Origin: SAR86 cluster bacterium AG-422-P06
GTDB lineage: Bacteria; Pseudomonadota; Gammaproteobacteria; Magnimaribacterales; TMED112
Assembly (NCBI GenBank): GCA_003213455.1
Contig: QCMX01000007.1
Location: forward strand, 1 to 36,794
DNA: 36,794 nucleotides
Direction of reading: 5' to 3'
In this document: in pieces, positions 25,395-34,334 of the stretch
Position numbering within the stretch: position 1 is the first letter of the stretch
Layout of the letters: each line of letters opens with the position of its first letter
Position numbers and translations under genes: made by a program
The notes under the pieces: model-generated
What the model was told of the DNA's origin: nothing
Database searches by the model: none
Seen by the model: only the letters and a program-made list of their open reading frames with translations

Positions 25395-25395
25395 T
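25390..25395 (+). promoter_or_regulatory. putative -10 of the dihydroorotase gene
   Basis: A perfect TATAAT overlaps the tadA stop codon and ends 7 nt before the ATG at 25403. No strong -35 and no Shine-Dalgarno sequence are visible; leaderless arrangement. Confidence 0.5.
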
Positions 25396-25402
25396 ACAAA
25401 TC

Positions 25403-26725
25403 ATGTCCAAGCTAGATCTAATATTAAAAAATGGAATTGTTTTTTTGCCTCAGGGTAGGACTTCTATAGATGTTGGCATTAAGGATGGCAAAATTACGAA
25501 TATTGGTAACTGTGGTGATGCTAATAAAGTTATAGATTGCACAAATTTATTTATTTTTCCAGGGCTTATAGATACTCAATGTCATTTTAGAGAACCAGGT
25601 GGAGAGCATAAAGAAACAATACAAACAGGCACAATGGCAGCAGCATTAGGAGGTATTGTTGGGATCTTTGAAATGCCAAATACTAATCCTCTTACAACTA
25701 CACCTGAAGCACTAGAACATAAAATTAGGAGGGGCATAGATACAGCTTATACAGATTTTGCTTATTATTTTGGCGGCACAATTCAAAATTCACAGAATCT
25801 TAATGAATGGGAAAATCTAGATGGTGTTTGCGGCATTAAGATATTTATGGGAGCTAGTACTGGTAACCTCTTATCAGCAACAGATGAAGAAGTTGAAGCT
25901 GTAGTATCAAATGGCAAAAGAGTTATGGCTGTTCATGCTGAAGATGAATTTCTAATGAATGAGAATAAAAAAACTATTCTTAAAGAAAGTAATGATGTTG
26001 GCATGCACTGTAAATGGCGTGATGTTAATAGCTCCCTAAACGCAACAAAACGGGTTGTGGGACTTGCTAAGAAACATAATAGACATATTCATGTGCTGCA
26101 TATTACAACCTCTGAAGAAATGGATTTCCTCAGACAAAACAAAGATACAGCAACAGTTGAAGTTTTACCGAATCATTTAACTCTACATGCACCGGATTGT
26201 TATGAAAAACTTGGTACTCTTGCACAACAAAACCCACCTATTAGAGAGAAACATCATCAAGATGCATTATGGAAAGCAATTGAGGATGGTACTGTAGATA
26301 TCGTAGCTTCCGATCATGCTCCCCATACTTTGGATGAGAAATCAGGTATTTATCCTGATACTCCAAGTGGAACACCAGGTGTGCAAACATTGTTACCAAT
26401 CATGCTAGATCATGCAGCAAATGGAAAATTATCATATGAAAGAATAGTAGATTTAATGGCTTACGGACCAATTAGAGTACACAAAATAAAACATAAATGT
26501 TCCATCACAAAAGATTATGATGCTGACTTTACAATCGTCGATCCAAAGAAAGTTCATGTAATTACTAATGAAGAGCAAGCTTCAAAATCAGCTTGGACTC
26601 CATATGATGGCAAAAAAATCACAGGAATGCCTGTTATGACTATCATTAGAGGAAATATAGTAATGAGAGAAGGTGAGTTACTGGAAAAAATTACAGCTCA
26701 GCCAATAGAATTTAAGCTTGATTAA
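25403..26725 (+). CDS. pyrC: dihydroorotase, class I-like
   Basis: An amidohydrolase-superfamily enzyme (440 aa) expected to interconvert carbamoyl-aspartate and dihydroorotate in pyrimidine synthesis. The metal-binding loop reads DTQCHFREPG, so the first His of the usual DxHxH is Gln59; QxH variants are common in a proteobacterial dihydroorotase subgroup. The bridging Lys is about 146 (GIKIFMGAS), with His in HAEDE and HVLHITT, and Asp in VASDHAPH. The gene ends next to convergent yidD, whose last base is adjacent to its stop. A hydantoinase or allantoinase activity is a less likely alternative. Confidence 0.85.
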   Translation: MSKLDLILKNGIVFLPQGRTSIDVGIKDGKITNIGNCGDANKVIDCTNLFIFPGLIDTQCHFREPGGEHKETIQTGTMAAALGGIVGIFEMPNTNPLTTTPEALEHKIRRGIDTAYTDFAYYFGGTIQNSQNLNEWENLDGVCGIKIFMGASTGNLLSATDEEVEAVVSNGKRVMAVHAEDEFLMNENKKTILKESNDVGMHCKWRDVNSSLNATKRVVGLAKKHNRHIHVLHITTSEEMDFLRQNKDTATVEVLPNHLTLHAPDCYEKLGTLAQQNPPIREKHHQDALWKAIEDGTVDIVASDHAPHTLDEKSGIYPDTPSGTPGVQTLLPIMLDHAANGKLSYERIVDLMAYGPIRVHKIKHKCSITKDYDADFTIVDPKKVHVITNEEQASKSAWTPYDGKKITGMPVMTIIRGNIVMREGELLEKITAQPIEFKLD

Positions 26726-26947
26726 TCAGGGAACTGGGTCATGCCCGCATCCACCCCAAGGGTGACACCTTAATATCCTTCTAAAACCCAGCCATCCACC
26801 TTTAAGCGGACCATATTTTTGAATTGCCTCTATGGTGTATTGTGAACAAGTAGGAGTAAAGCGACAACTAGGTCCCAACAATGGCGATATTAGTATTTGA
26901 TAAATTTTTATTGGAACAATAAAAATTAAACTGAAAAAGTTTTTCAT
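26726..26947 (-). CDS. yidD: membrane protein insertion efficiency factor YidD
   Basis: A 73-aa peripheral membrane protein thought to assist YidC-mediated insertion. The hallmarks are an amphipathic N-terminus ([16 protein letters not shown]), then [15 protein letters not shown] and [23 protein letters not shown]. yidD normally sits between rnpA and yidC; here it is the last gene of a synthetase operon, sharing one base with thrS. Confidence 0.95.
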   Translation of the reverse strand: MKNFFSLIFIVPIKIYQILISPLLGPSCRFTPTCSQYTIEAIQKYGPLKGGWLGFRRILRCHPWGGCGHDPVP

Positions 26948-28893
26948 TAAGTATCTAAAGGATTTTTTGAACCACTAACTATTTCTTTAATAAAATCATC
27001 TGAACTCATAACAGTATTTTTATCTGAACCAAGCTTTCGAACTGAAACTGTTTTATCTGCGACCTCTTTTTTACCTATAGCTACAATATATGGCACCTTA
27101 TTTAAGCTATGTTCTCGTACTTTATAGCTAATTTGTTCGTTTCTAATATCAATTTCTGTTCTTATTTTATGAGATAAGAGTGTTTTATTTAGTTCCTCAG
27201 CATAATCATTAGCTTCATCAGTAATAGCAGCTATGACAGCTTGTGTAGGTGAGAGCCATAAGGGAAGTTTGCCTTCATAATTTTCCAACAATATGCCTAT
27301 AAATCTCTCGAAAGATCCAAGAGCTGCTCTATGAAGTAATACAGGTGTATGTTTTGATCCATCGGCACCTACATAGGTTGAATCAAATCTTCCTGGTAGA
27401 TTAAAATCAACTTGAAGGGTTCCACATTGCCATTTTCTTCCAATAGCATCTGTTAAGACAAAATCTAATTTAGGCCCATAGAAAGCGCCATCTCCTTCAT
27501 CTATTGTGTAAGGGAGTTTAAGTTTTTCAATAGCATCTTGTAGAGCTTTTTCTGCTTTATCCCAACTTGCATCACTGCCTATTCTTTTTTCAGGTCTGGT
27601 AGATAATTTGATTTTAAAGTCAGAAAATCCTAAATCACTATACATTGCAGATAAGAGATCAATGAAATTTTTAGTTTCACTTTCTATTTGATCTTCGGTG
27701 CAAAATATATGTGCGTCGTCTTGAGTAAAACCTCTTACTCTCATTAGACCATGCATGGTCCCAGATGCTTCATATCGATGACATTTACCAAATTCAGATA
27801 ATCTAAAAGGTAGGTCTCTGTAAGATTTAATGCCTTGATTGTATATTTGTACGTGATTAGGGCAATTCATTGGTTTTAATGCATTTGTTCTTTTTTCGTT
27901 GGCATGTTCTTCATCAATTTCAGTAATAAACATATTTTCACGGTATTTATCCCAATGCCCTGATTTTTCCCAAAGTTTTCTGTCTACAACTTCTGGAGTA
28001 TTTACTTCAAAATATCCAGCCTTCTTCTGCATTTCTCTTACATATTGTTGTAACTGGGTATAAATAGTCCAGCCTTTAGGATGCCAAAAGACCATGCCAG
28101 GAGCTTCTTCTTGGAAATGAAATAAATCCATTTCTTTGCCTAATTTTCTATGGTCTACTTCTTCAGCTTTAGATAGTCTTTCAAGATAGTTATTTAGGTC
28201 TTTTTTGTTATTCCATGCAGTACCATAAATTCTAGTTAACATAGGTTTTTCTGAATCTCCACGCCAATAAGCACCAGAAACTTTAGTTAATTTAAATTCC
28301 CCAATTAAACTAAGATTAGGTAAATGAGGACCTCTACATAAATCAATAAAACTAGAATCATCTTGTGCATAGATTTGAAAATTATCGGTTTGATCAGATT
28401 CATTAATTATTTCAGCTTTAAAGCCTTCTTCTAAATTATCAAACATTGCTATAGCATCATTTTTAGAATGATAGGTTTTAGTAATTTCTGAACTTTTGCC
28501 AATAATTGATTTCATTTCCTTCTCTATGTTTGGTAAATCATCTATAGATATTGGCTTTGTAGGTAAAAAATCATAATAAAACCCATCTTCAATAGTAGGT
28601 CCTATAGCTAATTTGGCATCTGGATAAAGATTTTTAATAGCACTTGCAAGAACTTGAGCTGTTAAAGTATGCCTCATAATCTCAAGGCCTTCATTGGATT
28701 TAATGGTTATTATTGATACTTCAGCATTATTGATTAATTCATCAGATAAATCTCTTTGTTCGTTGTTCACAACTACTGCTACAGCATCTTTTGCTAAGCC
28801 AGGACCTATAGATTTAGCTAAATCTAGACCATTGCTACCCTTTGGCAGACTTTTCTTTGAACCATCTGGTAATGTAATGTCTATAGTTTCCAC
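26947..28893 (-). CDS. thrS: threonine--tRNA ligase
   Basis: A class II aminoacyl-tRNA synthetase, 648 aa (E. coli 642). The domain order is TGS ([12 protein letters not shown] onward), the editing domain ([18 protein letters not shown], then [11 protein letters not shown]), the catalytic core and the anticodon-binding domain. Zinc ligands are in MNCPNH, DDAHIFC and LLHRAALGS. Motif 3 lies within [13 protein letters not shown]. Its start overlaps the end of cysS by 13 nt. In many gammaproteobacteria thrS is followed by infC-rpmI-rplT; here it is not. Confidence 0.97.
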   Translation of the reverse strand: METIDITLPDGSKKSLPKGSNGLDLAKSIGPGLAKDAVAVVVNNEQRDLSDELINNAEVSIITIKSNEGLEIMRHTLTAQVLASAIKNLYPDAKLAIGPTIEDGFYYDFLPTKPISIDDLPNIEKEMKSIIGKSSEITKTYHSKNDAIAMFDNLEEGFKAEIINESDQTDNFQIYAQDDSSFIDLCRGPHLPNLSLIGEFKLTKVSGAYWRGDSEKPMLTRIYGTAWNNKKDLNNYLERLSKAEEVDHRKLGKEMDLFHFQEEAPGMVFWHPKGWTIYTQLQQYVREMQKKAGYFEVNTPEVVDRKLWEKSGHWDKYRENMFITEIDEEHANEKRTNALKPMNCPNHVQIYNQGIKSYRDLPFRLSEFGKCHRYEASGTMHGLMRVRGFTQDDAHIFCTEDQIESETKNFIDLLSAMYSDLGFSDFKIKLSTRPEKRIGSDASWDKAEKALQDAIEKLKLPYTIDEGDGAFYGPKLDFVLTDAIGRKWQCGTLQVDFNLPGRFDSTYVGADGSKHTPVLLHRAALGSFERFIGILLENYEGKLPLWLSPTQAVIAAITDEANDYAEELNKTLLSHKIRTEIDIRNEQISYKVREHSLNKVPYIVAIGKKEVADKTVSVRKLGSDKNTVMSSDDFIKEIVSGSKNPLDT

Positions 28894-30206
28894 TCAGTTT
28901 TCCCGTTAACGTCCTTAATTGATACGTTCATTCTACTTAATTTATCTCTAATTTTGTCCGCTAATGCATAATCACCATTATTTCTTGCAACGTTTCTTTC
29001 ATTTATTAAATCTTCTATTAACTGTGTTGTATCAGAATCTATTGATGTGTCTTGTGTAGAACCTTCAAATATATATTTATATGTTGCTATTTCCTCTGAA
29101 TCAAATTTAGAGGTTTGTACTAAATTCTGCATAATTCTAATAGCTTTTGGTGTATTGAGATCATCCAATAATGCTTTAGCTATTTCTGTAGAACTAATAA
29201 ATTCTGGCTTAATGTTTTCATGTTTATTGATGAACTCAGAAATTTTATTAGCTATAGATTTTGACTGATCTAATAAAGCTTTATTCCAAGGTATTGGTTG
29301 TCTATATTGAGTTGAAAGTAATGCTAACCTAATCTGATTTCCATTATATTCTTTCAATAAATCTTTGATATAAACGACATTGCCAAGAGACTTAGACATT
29401 TTTTCACTACCTAGATTTAAAAAGCCGTTATGAAACCAATAGCGGGCAAAATCCTGTACATTACTTAAGCCATTACAGGCACATGTTTGAGCTATTTCAT
29501 TCTCATGGTGTGGGAATTTGAGGTCGTTGCCGCCACCATGTATATCAAATGGTATATCTAAGGTTATTTCTGACATTACAGAACACTCTAAATGCCATCC
29601 AGGCCTTCCATATCCCCAAGGTGATTCCCAACCAGGTTCATCTACATTGGATGGTTTCCATAAAGTAAAGTCATTTTCATTTTCTTTATAAGATTCAATT
29701 TCAATTCTTTTACCATGTTGTTGCTCATCAATTTTACGACCAGATAAAGACCCATAATTTTTAAAACTACCGACTCTAAATAGGACATTACCATCTATAG
29801 CATAAGCTTTATCTAGATTTATTAATTTTTGAATGTATTCAATCATTTCTTTAATAAAATCTGTAGCAAATGGTTGGATATCTGGAGGGGTTATACCAAT
29901 TAATCCTATATCCTCCATATAAGTAGCAAAGTATTTGTTTGTAAGGTCTTTGATTGAAATATTTTCTTCTTTTGCAGCTGCAATTATTTTGTCATCAATG
30001 TCTGTAATATTTGAAACATAAGTAACCTTTGGATAAATCCCTTTTAGAACCTTAGAAAGTAAATCAGCTGCAATGAATGCGCGTGCATTGCCTATATGAA
30101 TGTTGTTATATACCGTAGGACCACAAGAATAGAAGCGTACATTAGTTTCATCGATAGGTTTAAATGCTTCCTTTTGTTTCGAAAGACTATTATAAATTGT
30201 TAACAT
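28881..30206 (-). CDS. cysS: cysteine--tRNA ligase
   Basis: A class I aminoacyl-tRNA synthetase, 441 aa (E. coli 461). The HIGH motif appears as HIGN in NNIHIGNARAF, and KMSKS is intact (SEKMSKSLGN). Zinc ligands are Cys in FYSCGPTVY, Cys in HLECSVMS and His in FPHHENEIAQ. The ENDFTLWK element is typical. A Shine-Dalgarno AGGAG lies 5 nt before the ATG, one of the clearer ribosome-binding sites here. It follows the QueD-like gene directly. Confidence 0.97.
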   Translation of the reverse strand: MLTIYNSLSKQKEAFKPIDETNVRFYSCGPTVYNNIHIGNARAFIAADLLSKVLKGIYPKVTYVSNITDIDDKIIAAAKEENISIKDLTNKYFATYMEDIGLIGITPPDIQPFATDFIKEMIEYIQKLINLDKAYAIDGNVLFRVGSFKNYGSLSGRKIDEQQHGKRIEIESYKENENDFTLWKPSNVDEPGWESPWGYGRPGWHLECSVMSEITLDIPFDIHGGGNDLKFPHHENEIAQTCACNGLSNVQDFARYWFHNGFLNLGSEKMSKSLGNVVYIKDLLKEYNGNQIRLALLSTQYRQPIPWNKALLDQSKSIANKISEFINKHENIKPEFISSTEIAKALLDDLNTPKAIRIMQNLVQTSKFDSEEIATYKYIFEGSTQDTSIDSDTTQLIEDLINERNVARNNGDYALADKIRDKLSRMNVSIKDVNGKTEWKL

Positions 30207-30638
30207 CTAGCTCCTATAGTAACCTGCAGAATTACTATTATGTTCTGAAACAACTACTGAATTTACCTTCACATCTAAGTTTAAAAAGTGTGCTTCTAAG
30301 AATTTAAATGTAATTTCTGCAAAATATTCGCAGCTAATCTTTTCAAGTTCTACTAATTTAGCTGCCTTTTGATCTAAAGACCTAATTAGATCTAATTCTG
30401 GATCATTTTGAGCAACCAAAAGTGTATGATCAAATTTCTCTCTTAACCATTCTTCAAGAAAAGCAAATTTACCAAAATCATAGACCCAATTATTAATATC
30501 AAGCGTGCTAGATTCCAATTCAACTTTAAAACCTAAGCTGTAACCATGCAGATAACGACAATTACTTTCAGCAGACCATTGTCTAAAAGCGCATGAGAAT
30601 CCTCTTTCTGGTCCATATGTTTTCGTTACTTTATACAT
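30207..30638 (-). CDS. QueD / 6-pyruvoyl-tetrahydropterin synthase family protein lacking two Zn ligands
   Basis: A 143-aa member of the tunnel-fold pterin synthase family, whose QueD members make 6-carboxytetrahydropterin for queuosine. The general catalytic Cys27 (ESNCRYLHG), Asp70-His71 (KFDHTLL) and Glu132 (VVSEH) are kept. Of the three zinc histidines, only His31 remains: the first is Phe18 (SCAFRQW, usually AAH) and the third is Tyr33 (HGY, usually HGH). Zinc binding would therefore be altered or lost. The gene overlaps maf by 8 nt and abuts cysS, in the same operon as folE, whose product is the QueD substrate. It may be a repurposed paralogue. Confidence 0.8.
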   Translation of the reverse strand: MYKVTKTYGPERGFSCAFRQWSAESNCRYLHGYSLGFKVELESSTLDINNWVYDFGKFAFLEEWLREKFDHTLLVAQNDPELDLIRSLDQKAAKLVELEKISCEYFAEITFKFLEAHFLNLDVKVNSVVVSEHNSNSAGYYRS

Positions 30639-31206
30639 ATTGTTTTAATTTTTTTAATAAATTGGTAAACGGAAGTCCATTTATAGCCTCAAGACTCCCC
30701 TCTACTTTTGAAAATAGTTTATACCCATTTTTTTCAAACATATACGATCCACATGATTTTAAAGGTTTATCTGTATCAACATAATTTTTTATCTGCTCAA
30801 TAGACAGGGTTAGCATGGTCATATTACAAACAGTAGTTTCATTAAATAAAACTTTTGAATTTCTAGTAAAAGAATATGAGCCTATTAATTGATGTGTTTT
30901 ACCGGACATTTCAGATAAGTTTAAAACTGCTTTTTCAGTAGTAATAGGTTTGCTAAAAATCTTATTTTCTAACACACATACTTGGTCGCAGCCTAAAATA
31001 ATTTGATCTTTATAATCATTACAAAGGCTAAGTGATTTTTGTTCTGCTAAATATAGACTTAATTCAGCAGGCGTTAATGCGGTATTTTCCTTTCCAATAT
31101 TTTCATCAAATTTATGTTTTACGGCTTCAAACAGACAATTATGATTGTCTAATATCCTTTTTCTTATTTCTGATGAGGAGGCAAGAATAAGCTTATTAGC
31201 TTCCAA
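30631..31206 (-). CDS. maf: Maf-family nucleotide pyrophosphatase
   Basis: A 191-aa Maf protein, a nucleoside-triphosphate pyrophosphatase acting on non-canonical or modified nucleotides. The N-terminal LILASSSEIRKRIL is the diagnostic Maf motif, followed by KHKFDEN, ILGCDQVCVLE (conserved Asp), FSKPITTEKA, and SGKTHQL. The late CGSYMFEKNG and VEGSLEAINGLPF also fit the family. It abuts folE at its 5' side with no intergenic bases and overlaps the QueD-like gene at its 3' side. Confidence 0.92.
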   Translation of the reverse strand: MEANKLILASSSEIRKRILDNHNCLFEAVKHKFDENIGKENTALTPAELSLYLAEQKSLSLCNDYKDQIILGCDQVCVLENKIFSKPITTEKAVLNLSEMSGKTHQLIGSYSFTRNSKVLFNETTVCNMTMLTLSIEQIKNYVDTDKPLKSCGSYMFEKNGYKLFSKVEGSLEAINGLPFTNLLKKLKQYV

Positions 31207-31785
31207 TTATTTTTTCGGTAAAGTTACAAAGGAAAGAAATTCATTCCTAGTAACTGCATTCTCTTTAAATATTCCCTTCATAGCACTAGTTACAGTTGAA
31301 GATTCATGTTTATGAACTCCTCTTGTTGTCATGCATTGATGGCTAGCATCTATAACGACAGCTACACCCTTAGGTTCTAGTACCGTTTGTATTGTATTTG
31401 CAATTTGGGAAGTCATTGTTTCTTGTGTTTGTAGCCTTTTACCAAAAACATCTACTATACGTGCTAGTTTGCTTATGCCTACTACTCTATTATTTGGAAT
31501 ATAACCGATATGAGCTTTACCTAAAATTGGCACTATATGATGTTCACAATGAGATTCTAATCTTATGTCTTTAACTATTACCATTTCGTCGTAACCTTCA
31601 ACTTCTTCGAATGTCTTTCTTAGAATTTCTTCAGGGTCTAGATCATAACCTTCAAAGAATTCCTCATAGGCTTTAACGACTCTTTTGGGGGTTTCTACTA
31701 ATCCTTCTCTATCTGGATTATCTCCTGCCCATTCAATTAAGGTTCTTACTGCTTGTTCTGCTTGTTCTCTATTTGGTTTACTCAT
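31207..31785 (-). CDS. folE: GTP cyclohydrolase I
   Basis: Converts GTP to 7,8-dihydroneopterin triphosphate, the entry to folate and to preQ0/queuosine synthesis; type I enzyme of 192 aa. Zinc ligands are Cys80 and His83 (ESHCEHH) and Cys151 (HQCMTTRG). [23 protein letters not shown] and QETMTSQIA are typical. It is the first gene of the minus-strand operon folE-maf-QueD-like-cysS-thrS-yidD. A TATAAT lies 9 nt before its ATG. Confidence 0.96.
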   Translation of the reverse strand: MSKPNREQAEQAVRTLIEWAGDNPDREGLVETPKRVVKAYEEFFEGYDLDPEEILRKTFEEVEGYDEMVIVKDIRLESHCEHHIVPILGKAHIGYIPNNRVVGISKLARIVDVFGKRLQTQETMTSQIANTIQTVLEPKGVAVVIDASHQCMTTRGVHKHESSTVTSAMKGIFKENAVTRNEFLSFVTLPKK

Positions 31786-31794
31786 AATGGGTTT

Positions 31795-31800
31795 ATTATA
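31795..31800 (-). promoter_or_regulatory. -10 element of the folE operon
   Basis: A perfect TATAAT on the minus strand ends 9 nt before the ATG at 31785. The -35 region is weak. Transcript start would fall about 2 nt before the ATG. Confidence 0.55.
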
Positions 31801-31825
31801 ACTTCAAGATATATGTATAGACTAC

Positions 31826-32791
31826 TTATTTGAGGGGGATTTCTAATGATTCAAGAACATTCATTTGTTCATCTTTCAAAAAAAGCTGTAATTTTGAATT
31901 AGTAAATTCAACAATTCCATAATTGTGAATCGTATGTGTTTTGCCGAGTAGAAGATTATCTGTCTCAGGTATAGGGGGTAAGCCTCTATTAAGAGAGGAA
32001 GATGTAATTTCAACTAAATCTCCTTGTTTATAAATCCCACCTCTATGTCTATCTCCACTTACAATCAATACAGTTGAATCAAGTTGATTTAGCAAAGAGA
32101 TAATCTGTTCTCTTTCATTAGGAAAATTCGACCATTTTTCAAACCTATGTTCAGTAGCTAGTAATTGAATAGAGGTAGCTAGAATTAATATGTCATGTGG
32201 TTTATTTAGTTGTGCTTTTAACCACTTCCATTGTTCATCACCAAGAATTGTGGCACCGCGCTTATCATTAGGTACGTATTTATCATTTACCTTAGTAAGT
32301 TCACTTCTGAAATATCTGGTATCTAAACCTATAAATAAAACTGACTTCTTTCCTATGGTTTTTTCTGAACTAAAATAAATTCCATCTCTTGACCTTCTGA
32401 GGTCATCTTGAGGGATATTCCAAAAGTTATTGAATAATTTTTGAGCATCTGCTTTATTTCTGTAAGATCCACCGCCATCATTTAAACCATAATCGTGATC
32501 ATCCCATATGACTAATTTTTCTGTTTTTTTAAGCCATTGAGGCATAACTGAGTCAAATATTTCATAGGAATGTTTTAAATTTTCTAATTCACCTGAAGGC
32601 ACATCACCATAAACATTGTCTCCAAGAAAGAAGAATGTGTCTAAATTCTCTTTCTGCAGAGCTGACCATGCTGGTGTTGGTAGCCTTTGGTCATTACATG
32701 AACCAAGACCCATCTTGAACTCAATTTCAGAAAAGCATAGGCTGGAAAAAAGTGTAAGAGAGAGTAATCGTGGAAAAAAGAAATTTTTCAT
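31826..32791 (-). CDS. PhoD-like metallophosphoesterase
   Basis: A 321-aa exported phosphatase/phosphodiesterase of the PhoD-like family. A signal peptide (about 1-21) precedes GSCNDQRLPTPAW, FLGDNVYGDVP (metal Asp), VIWDDHDYGLNDG (Asp-Asp-His), KLFNNFWNIP, and the late ILIVSGDRHRGGI. It resembles alkaline phosphatase D-like proteins that hydrolyse phosphoesters outside the cytoplasm, which would suit phosphate or lipid scavenging. A TAAAAT lies 7 nt before the ATG. The gene stands alone, downstream of nothing on its strand within 95 nt. Confidence 0.88.
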   Translation of the reverse strand: MKNFFFPRLLSLTLFSSLCFSEIEFKMGLGSCNDQRLPTPAWSALQKENLDTFFFLGDNVYGDVPSGELENLKHSYEIFDSVMPQWLKKTEKLVIWDDHDYGLNDGGGSYRNKADAQKLFNNFWNIPQDDLRRSRDGIYFSSEKTIGKKSVLFIGLDTRYFRSELTKVNDKYVPNDKRGATILGDEQWKWLKAQLNKPHDILILATSIQLLATEHRFEKWSNFPNEREQIISLLNQLDSTVLIVSGDRHRGGIYKQGDLVEITSSSLNRGLPPIPETDNLLLGKTHTIHNYGIVEFTNSKLQLFLKDEQMNVLESLEIPLK

Positions 32792-32798
32792 TAAATGT

Positions 32799-32804
32799 AT
32801 TTTA
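32799..32804 (-). promoter_or_regulatory. putative -10 of the PhoD-like gene
   Basis: TAAAAT on the minus strand ends 7 nt before the ATG at 32791. There is no convincing -35 and no Shine-Dalgarno sequence. Confidence 0.4.
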
Positions 32805-32842
32805 CCATTTTAGTGTATTCATCTATCTAATTAACGAATAAT

Positions 32843-32872
32843 TTAGACAAGAAATATAAAAGAATGTATATT
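32843..32872 (+). promoter_or_regulatory. tRNA-Gly promoter
   Basis: TTAGAC (32843-32848) and TATATT (32867-32872) are 18 bp apart, placing the start just upstream of the tRNA. Confidence 0.5.
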
Positions 32873-32885
32873 ATTTAGTCCGTTT

Positions 32886-32960
32886 GCGACCATAGTATAA
32901 CGGCTATTACGAGGCCTTGCCAAGGCTTAGATTCGAGTTCGATTCTCGATGGTCGCTCCA
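32886..32960 (+). tRNA. tRNA-Gly (anticodon GCC)
   Basis: A 75-nt cloverleaf with genomically encoded CCA. The acceptor GCGACCA pairs with TGGTCGC, the discriminator is T, and CCA is at 32958-32960. The anticodon loop is TTGCCAA on a 5-bp stem, giving GCC. The T arm is TCGAG/CTCGA around TTCGATT. The D arm is short and AT-rich. The anticodon reads GGC/GGU. Confidence 0.95.
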
Positions 32961-32973
32961 CTTTAGGGTAATT

Positions 32974-33726
32974 ATGGCAAAGAATGATGAACTTAAATTT
33001 TCTTATGAAGAGTTAGATTTCATTCAATCTAAAGAAGGCAGAATTTTTAGAGTGCTTGCCGAGTATCAATATCCAAATCAAAAATTTAAAGAAGAAGGCA
33101 TTGAAAATATGATTGTTTTTTTTGGGTCTGCAAGAGCACCATCCCCTGATATTGCTGCTTCATTAATGAAGGATGATCCCAATAATCCACTACTTAAGAT
33201 GGCACCTTACTATGATGCAGCTGAAAAACTATCATACAAACTAGGGGAGTGGGCTATTAACCAAAAAACTAAAAAGCAATATGCTATTTGTACTGGTGGT
33301 GGTCCAGGCATAATGACAGCAGCTAATAAAGGAGCATTTGAAGCTGGAGCAAAAAGCATTGGTTTGAATATCGACTTACCATTCGAAAAGAGCTCAAACC
33401 CTTACATATCAAAGGGATTAAATTTTAACTTCAAATATTTCTTCCTTAGAAAATTTATGTTTGCTTATAGAAGTGAAGCGTTAATAATAATGCCAGGAGG
33501 TTTTGGGACCTTAGATGAACTTTTTGAAGTTCTGACCTTAATACAGACCCAAAAGATTCAAAGAGATTTTCCTATAGTAATTTTTGGGGAACATTTTTGG
33601 AATGAACTTATGAATACTGATGTCTTGAAAGAATATGGGGTTATTAGCGATAATGATTTAGATCATCTGTTTGTAACTGATTCAGTTACTGAAGCATTCA
33701 AACATATTACTGACCGTCTACAGTAG
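32974..33726 (+). CDS. LOG-family (TIGR00730-like) Rossmann protein
   Basis: A 250-aa lysine-decarboxylase-like LOG-family protein; characterised relatives are phosphoribohydrolases that release bases from nucleoside 5'-monophosphates. The Rossmann motifs are CTGGGPGIM (106-114) and PGGFGTLDE (174-182), the second being the family signature. The open frame extends upstream into the tRNA, but the ATG at 32974 is chosen because it clears the tRNA by 13 nt and has an AGGG ribosome site. It could be co-transcribed with the tRNA. The N-terminal extension (to about 45) is longer than in the smallest LOG proteins. Confidence 0.88.
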   Translation: MAKNDELKFSYEELDFIQSKEGRIFRVLAEYQYPNQKFKEEGIENMIVFFGSARAPSPDIAASLMKDDPNNPLLKMAPYYDAAEKLSYKLGEWAINQKTKKQYAICTGGGPGIMTAANKGAFEAGAKSIGLNIDLPFEKSSNPYISKGLNFNFKYFFLRKFMFAYRSEALIIMPGGFGTLDELFEVLTLIQTQKIQRDFPIVIFGEHFWNELMNTDVLKEYGVISDNDLDHLFVTDSVTEAFKHITDRLQ

Positions 33727-33769
33727 TGCCCAGCGCACAATTATGATTAAATCTTAGTAGGAGTTAATT

Positions 33770-34201
33770 ATGATTAAAAAAATTATTTTTCTTTTTATAT
33801 TCTTATCTTTAAATGTTTTTTCTCATTCTGTTAAAGAAGGAGATATGGATGGTTCTTGGCGTGTCATTGAAGCATTCATTAATGGAGAACAACAAGAAAA
33901 TGTAGATGGTCTAATGGTTGCTGCAGAAGGATTTTCTTCTGTAAATTGGACTGCACCTGATGGTAATAAATACTTTAATTATGCTTCTTATGAAGTTAAA
34001 GATGGTCTTGTTCATGTTGAGATTCTTAACCACTCTTTAGATGAATATATCGGAGCTAAATTTAGCCATAAACCAAACTTTATGGGCGACAAGAAATCAT
34101 ACATAACAACTTTTACATGGGATGATGTTGAATATACTCATAGATTTGAAAAAGTTAGTTGTGCTTATGAAAAATGCGCACGTATCTCTGATTTTAGATA
34201 A
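33770..34201 (+). CDS. exported small beta-rich protein, function unknown
   Basis: A 143-aa protein with a signal peptide (about 1-19, ending NVFSHS). The mature part (GSWRVIEAFINGEQQ, alternating strands, THRFEKVSCAYEKC) resembles a small lipocalin- or calycin-like barrel, without a recognised family. A Cys pair near the C-terminus may form a disulfide. A strong Shine-Dalgarno AGGAG lies 6 nt before the ATG. It follows the LOG gene by 43 nt, with a short GTGC/GCAC hairpin between. Confidence 0.7.
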   Translation: MIKKIIFLFIFLSLNVFSHSVKEGDMDGSWRVIEAFINGEQQENVDGLMVAAEGFSSVNWTAPDGNKYFNYASYEVKDGLVHVEILNHSLDEYIGAKFSHKPNFMGDKKSYITTFTWDDVEYTHRFEKVSCAYEKCARISDFR

Positions 34202-34211
34202 ATATTAGAGA

Positions 34212-34334
34212 CTATTTATGTCTCCACTTAATACGATCTTTCCTATTGGTTTGCTTCTTATTTGCTCTCACATTAAAAAGCAAATAACTGCCTCCCAATA
34301 GGCAGATCAGTATTACTAAGAGCACTGTATCCAT
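34212..34334 (-). CDS. 40-aa single-pass membrane protein, translationally coupled
   Basis: A small ORF beginning with ATG that overlaps the stop of the upstream Bax inhibitor gene by one base (TAATG). It encodes a hydrophobic N-terminal helix (VLLVILICLLGGSYLLF, about residues 4-20) followed by a strongly basic tail rich in Lys and Arg. Positive-inside topology would put the tail in the cytosol. The coupling and coherent composition support a real gene; no family is recognised. Confidence 0.6.
   Translation of the reverse strand: MDTVLLVILICLLGGSYLLFNVRANKKQTNRKDRIKWRHK

Noticed and set aside
31392-31574. Plus-strand 60-codon ORF antisense to folE, and similar antisense ORFs within other genes.
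   Set aside because: No ribosome site, family match or sensible composition; they are shadows of well-supported genes.
32917-32973. N-terminal extension of the LOG-family gene.
   Set aside because: It would run through the 3' half of the tRNA-Gly gene; the ATG at 32974 with AGGG is the better start.
33725-33740. GTGC/GCAC hairpin between the LOG gene and the secreted-protein gene.
   Set aside because: Only a 4-bp stem and no T run follows, so it is not a convincing terminator.
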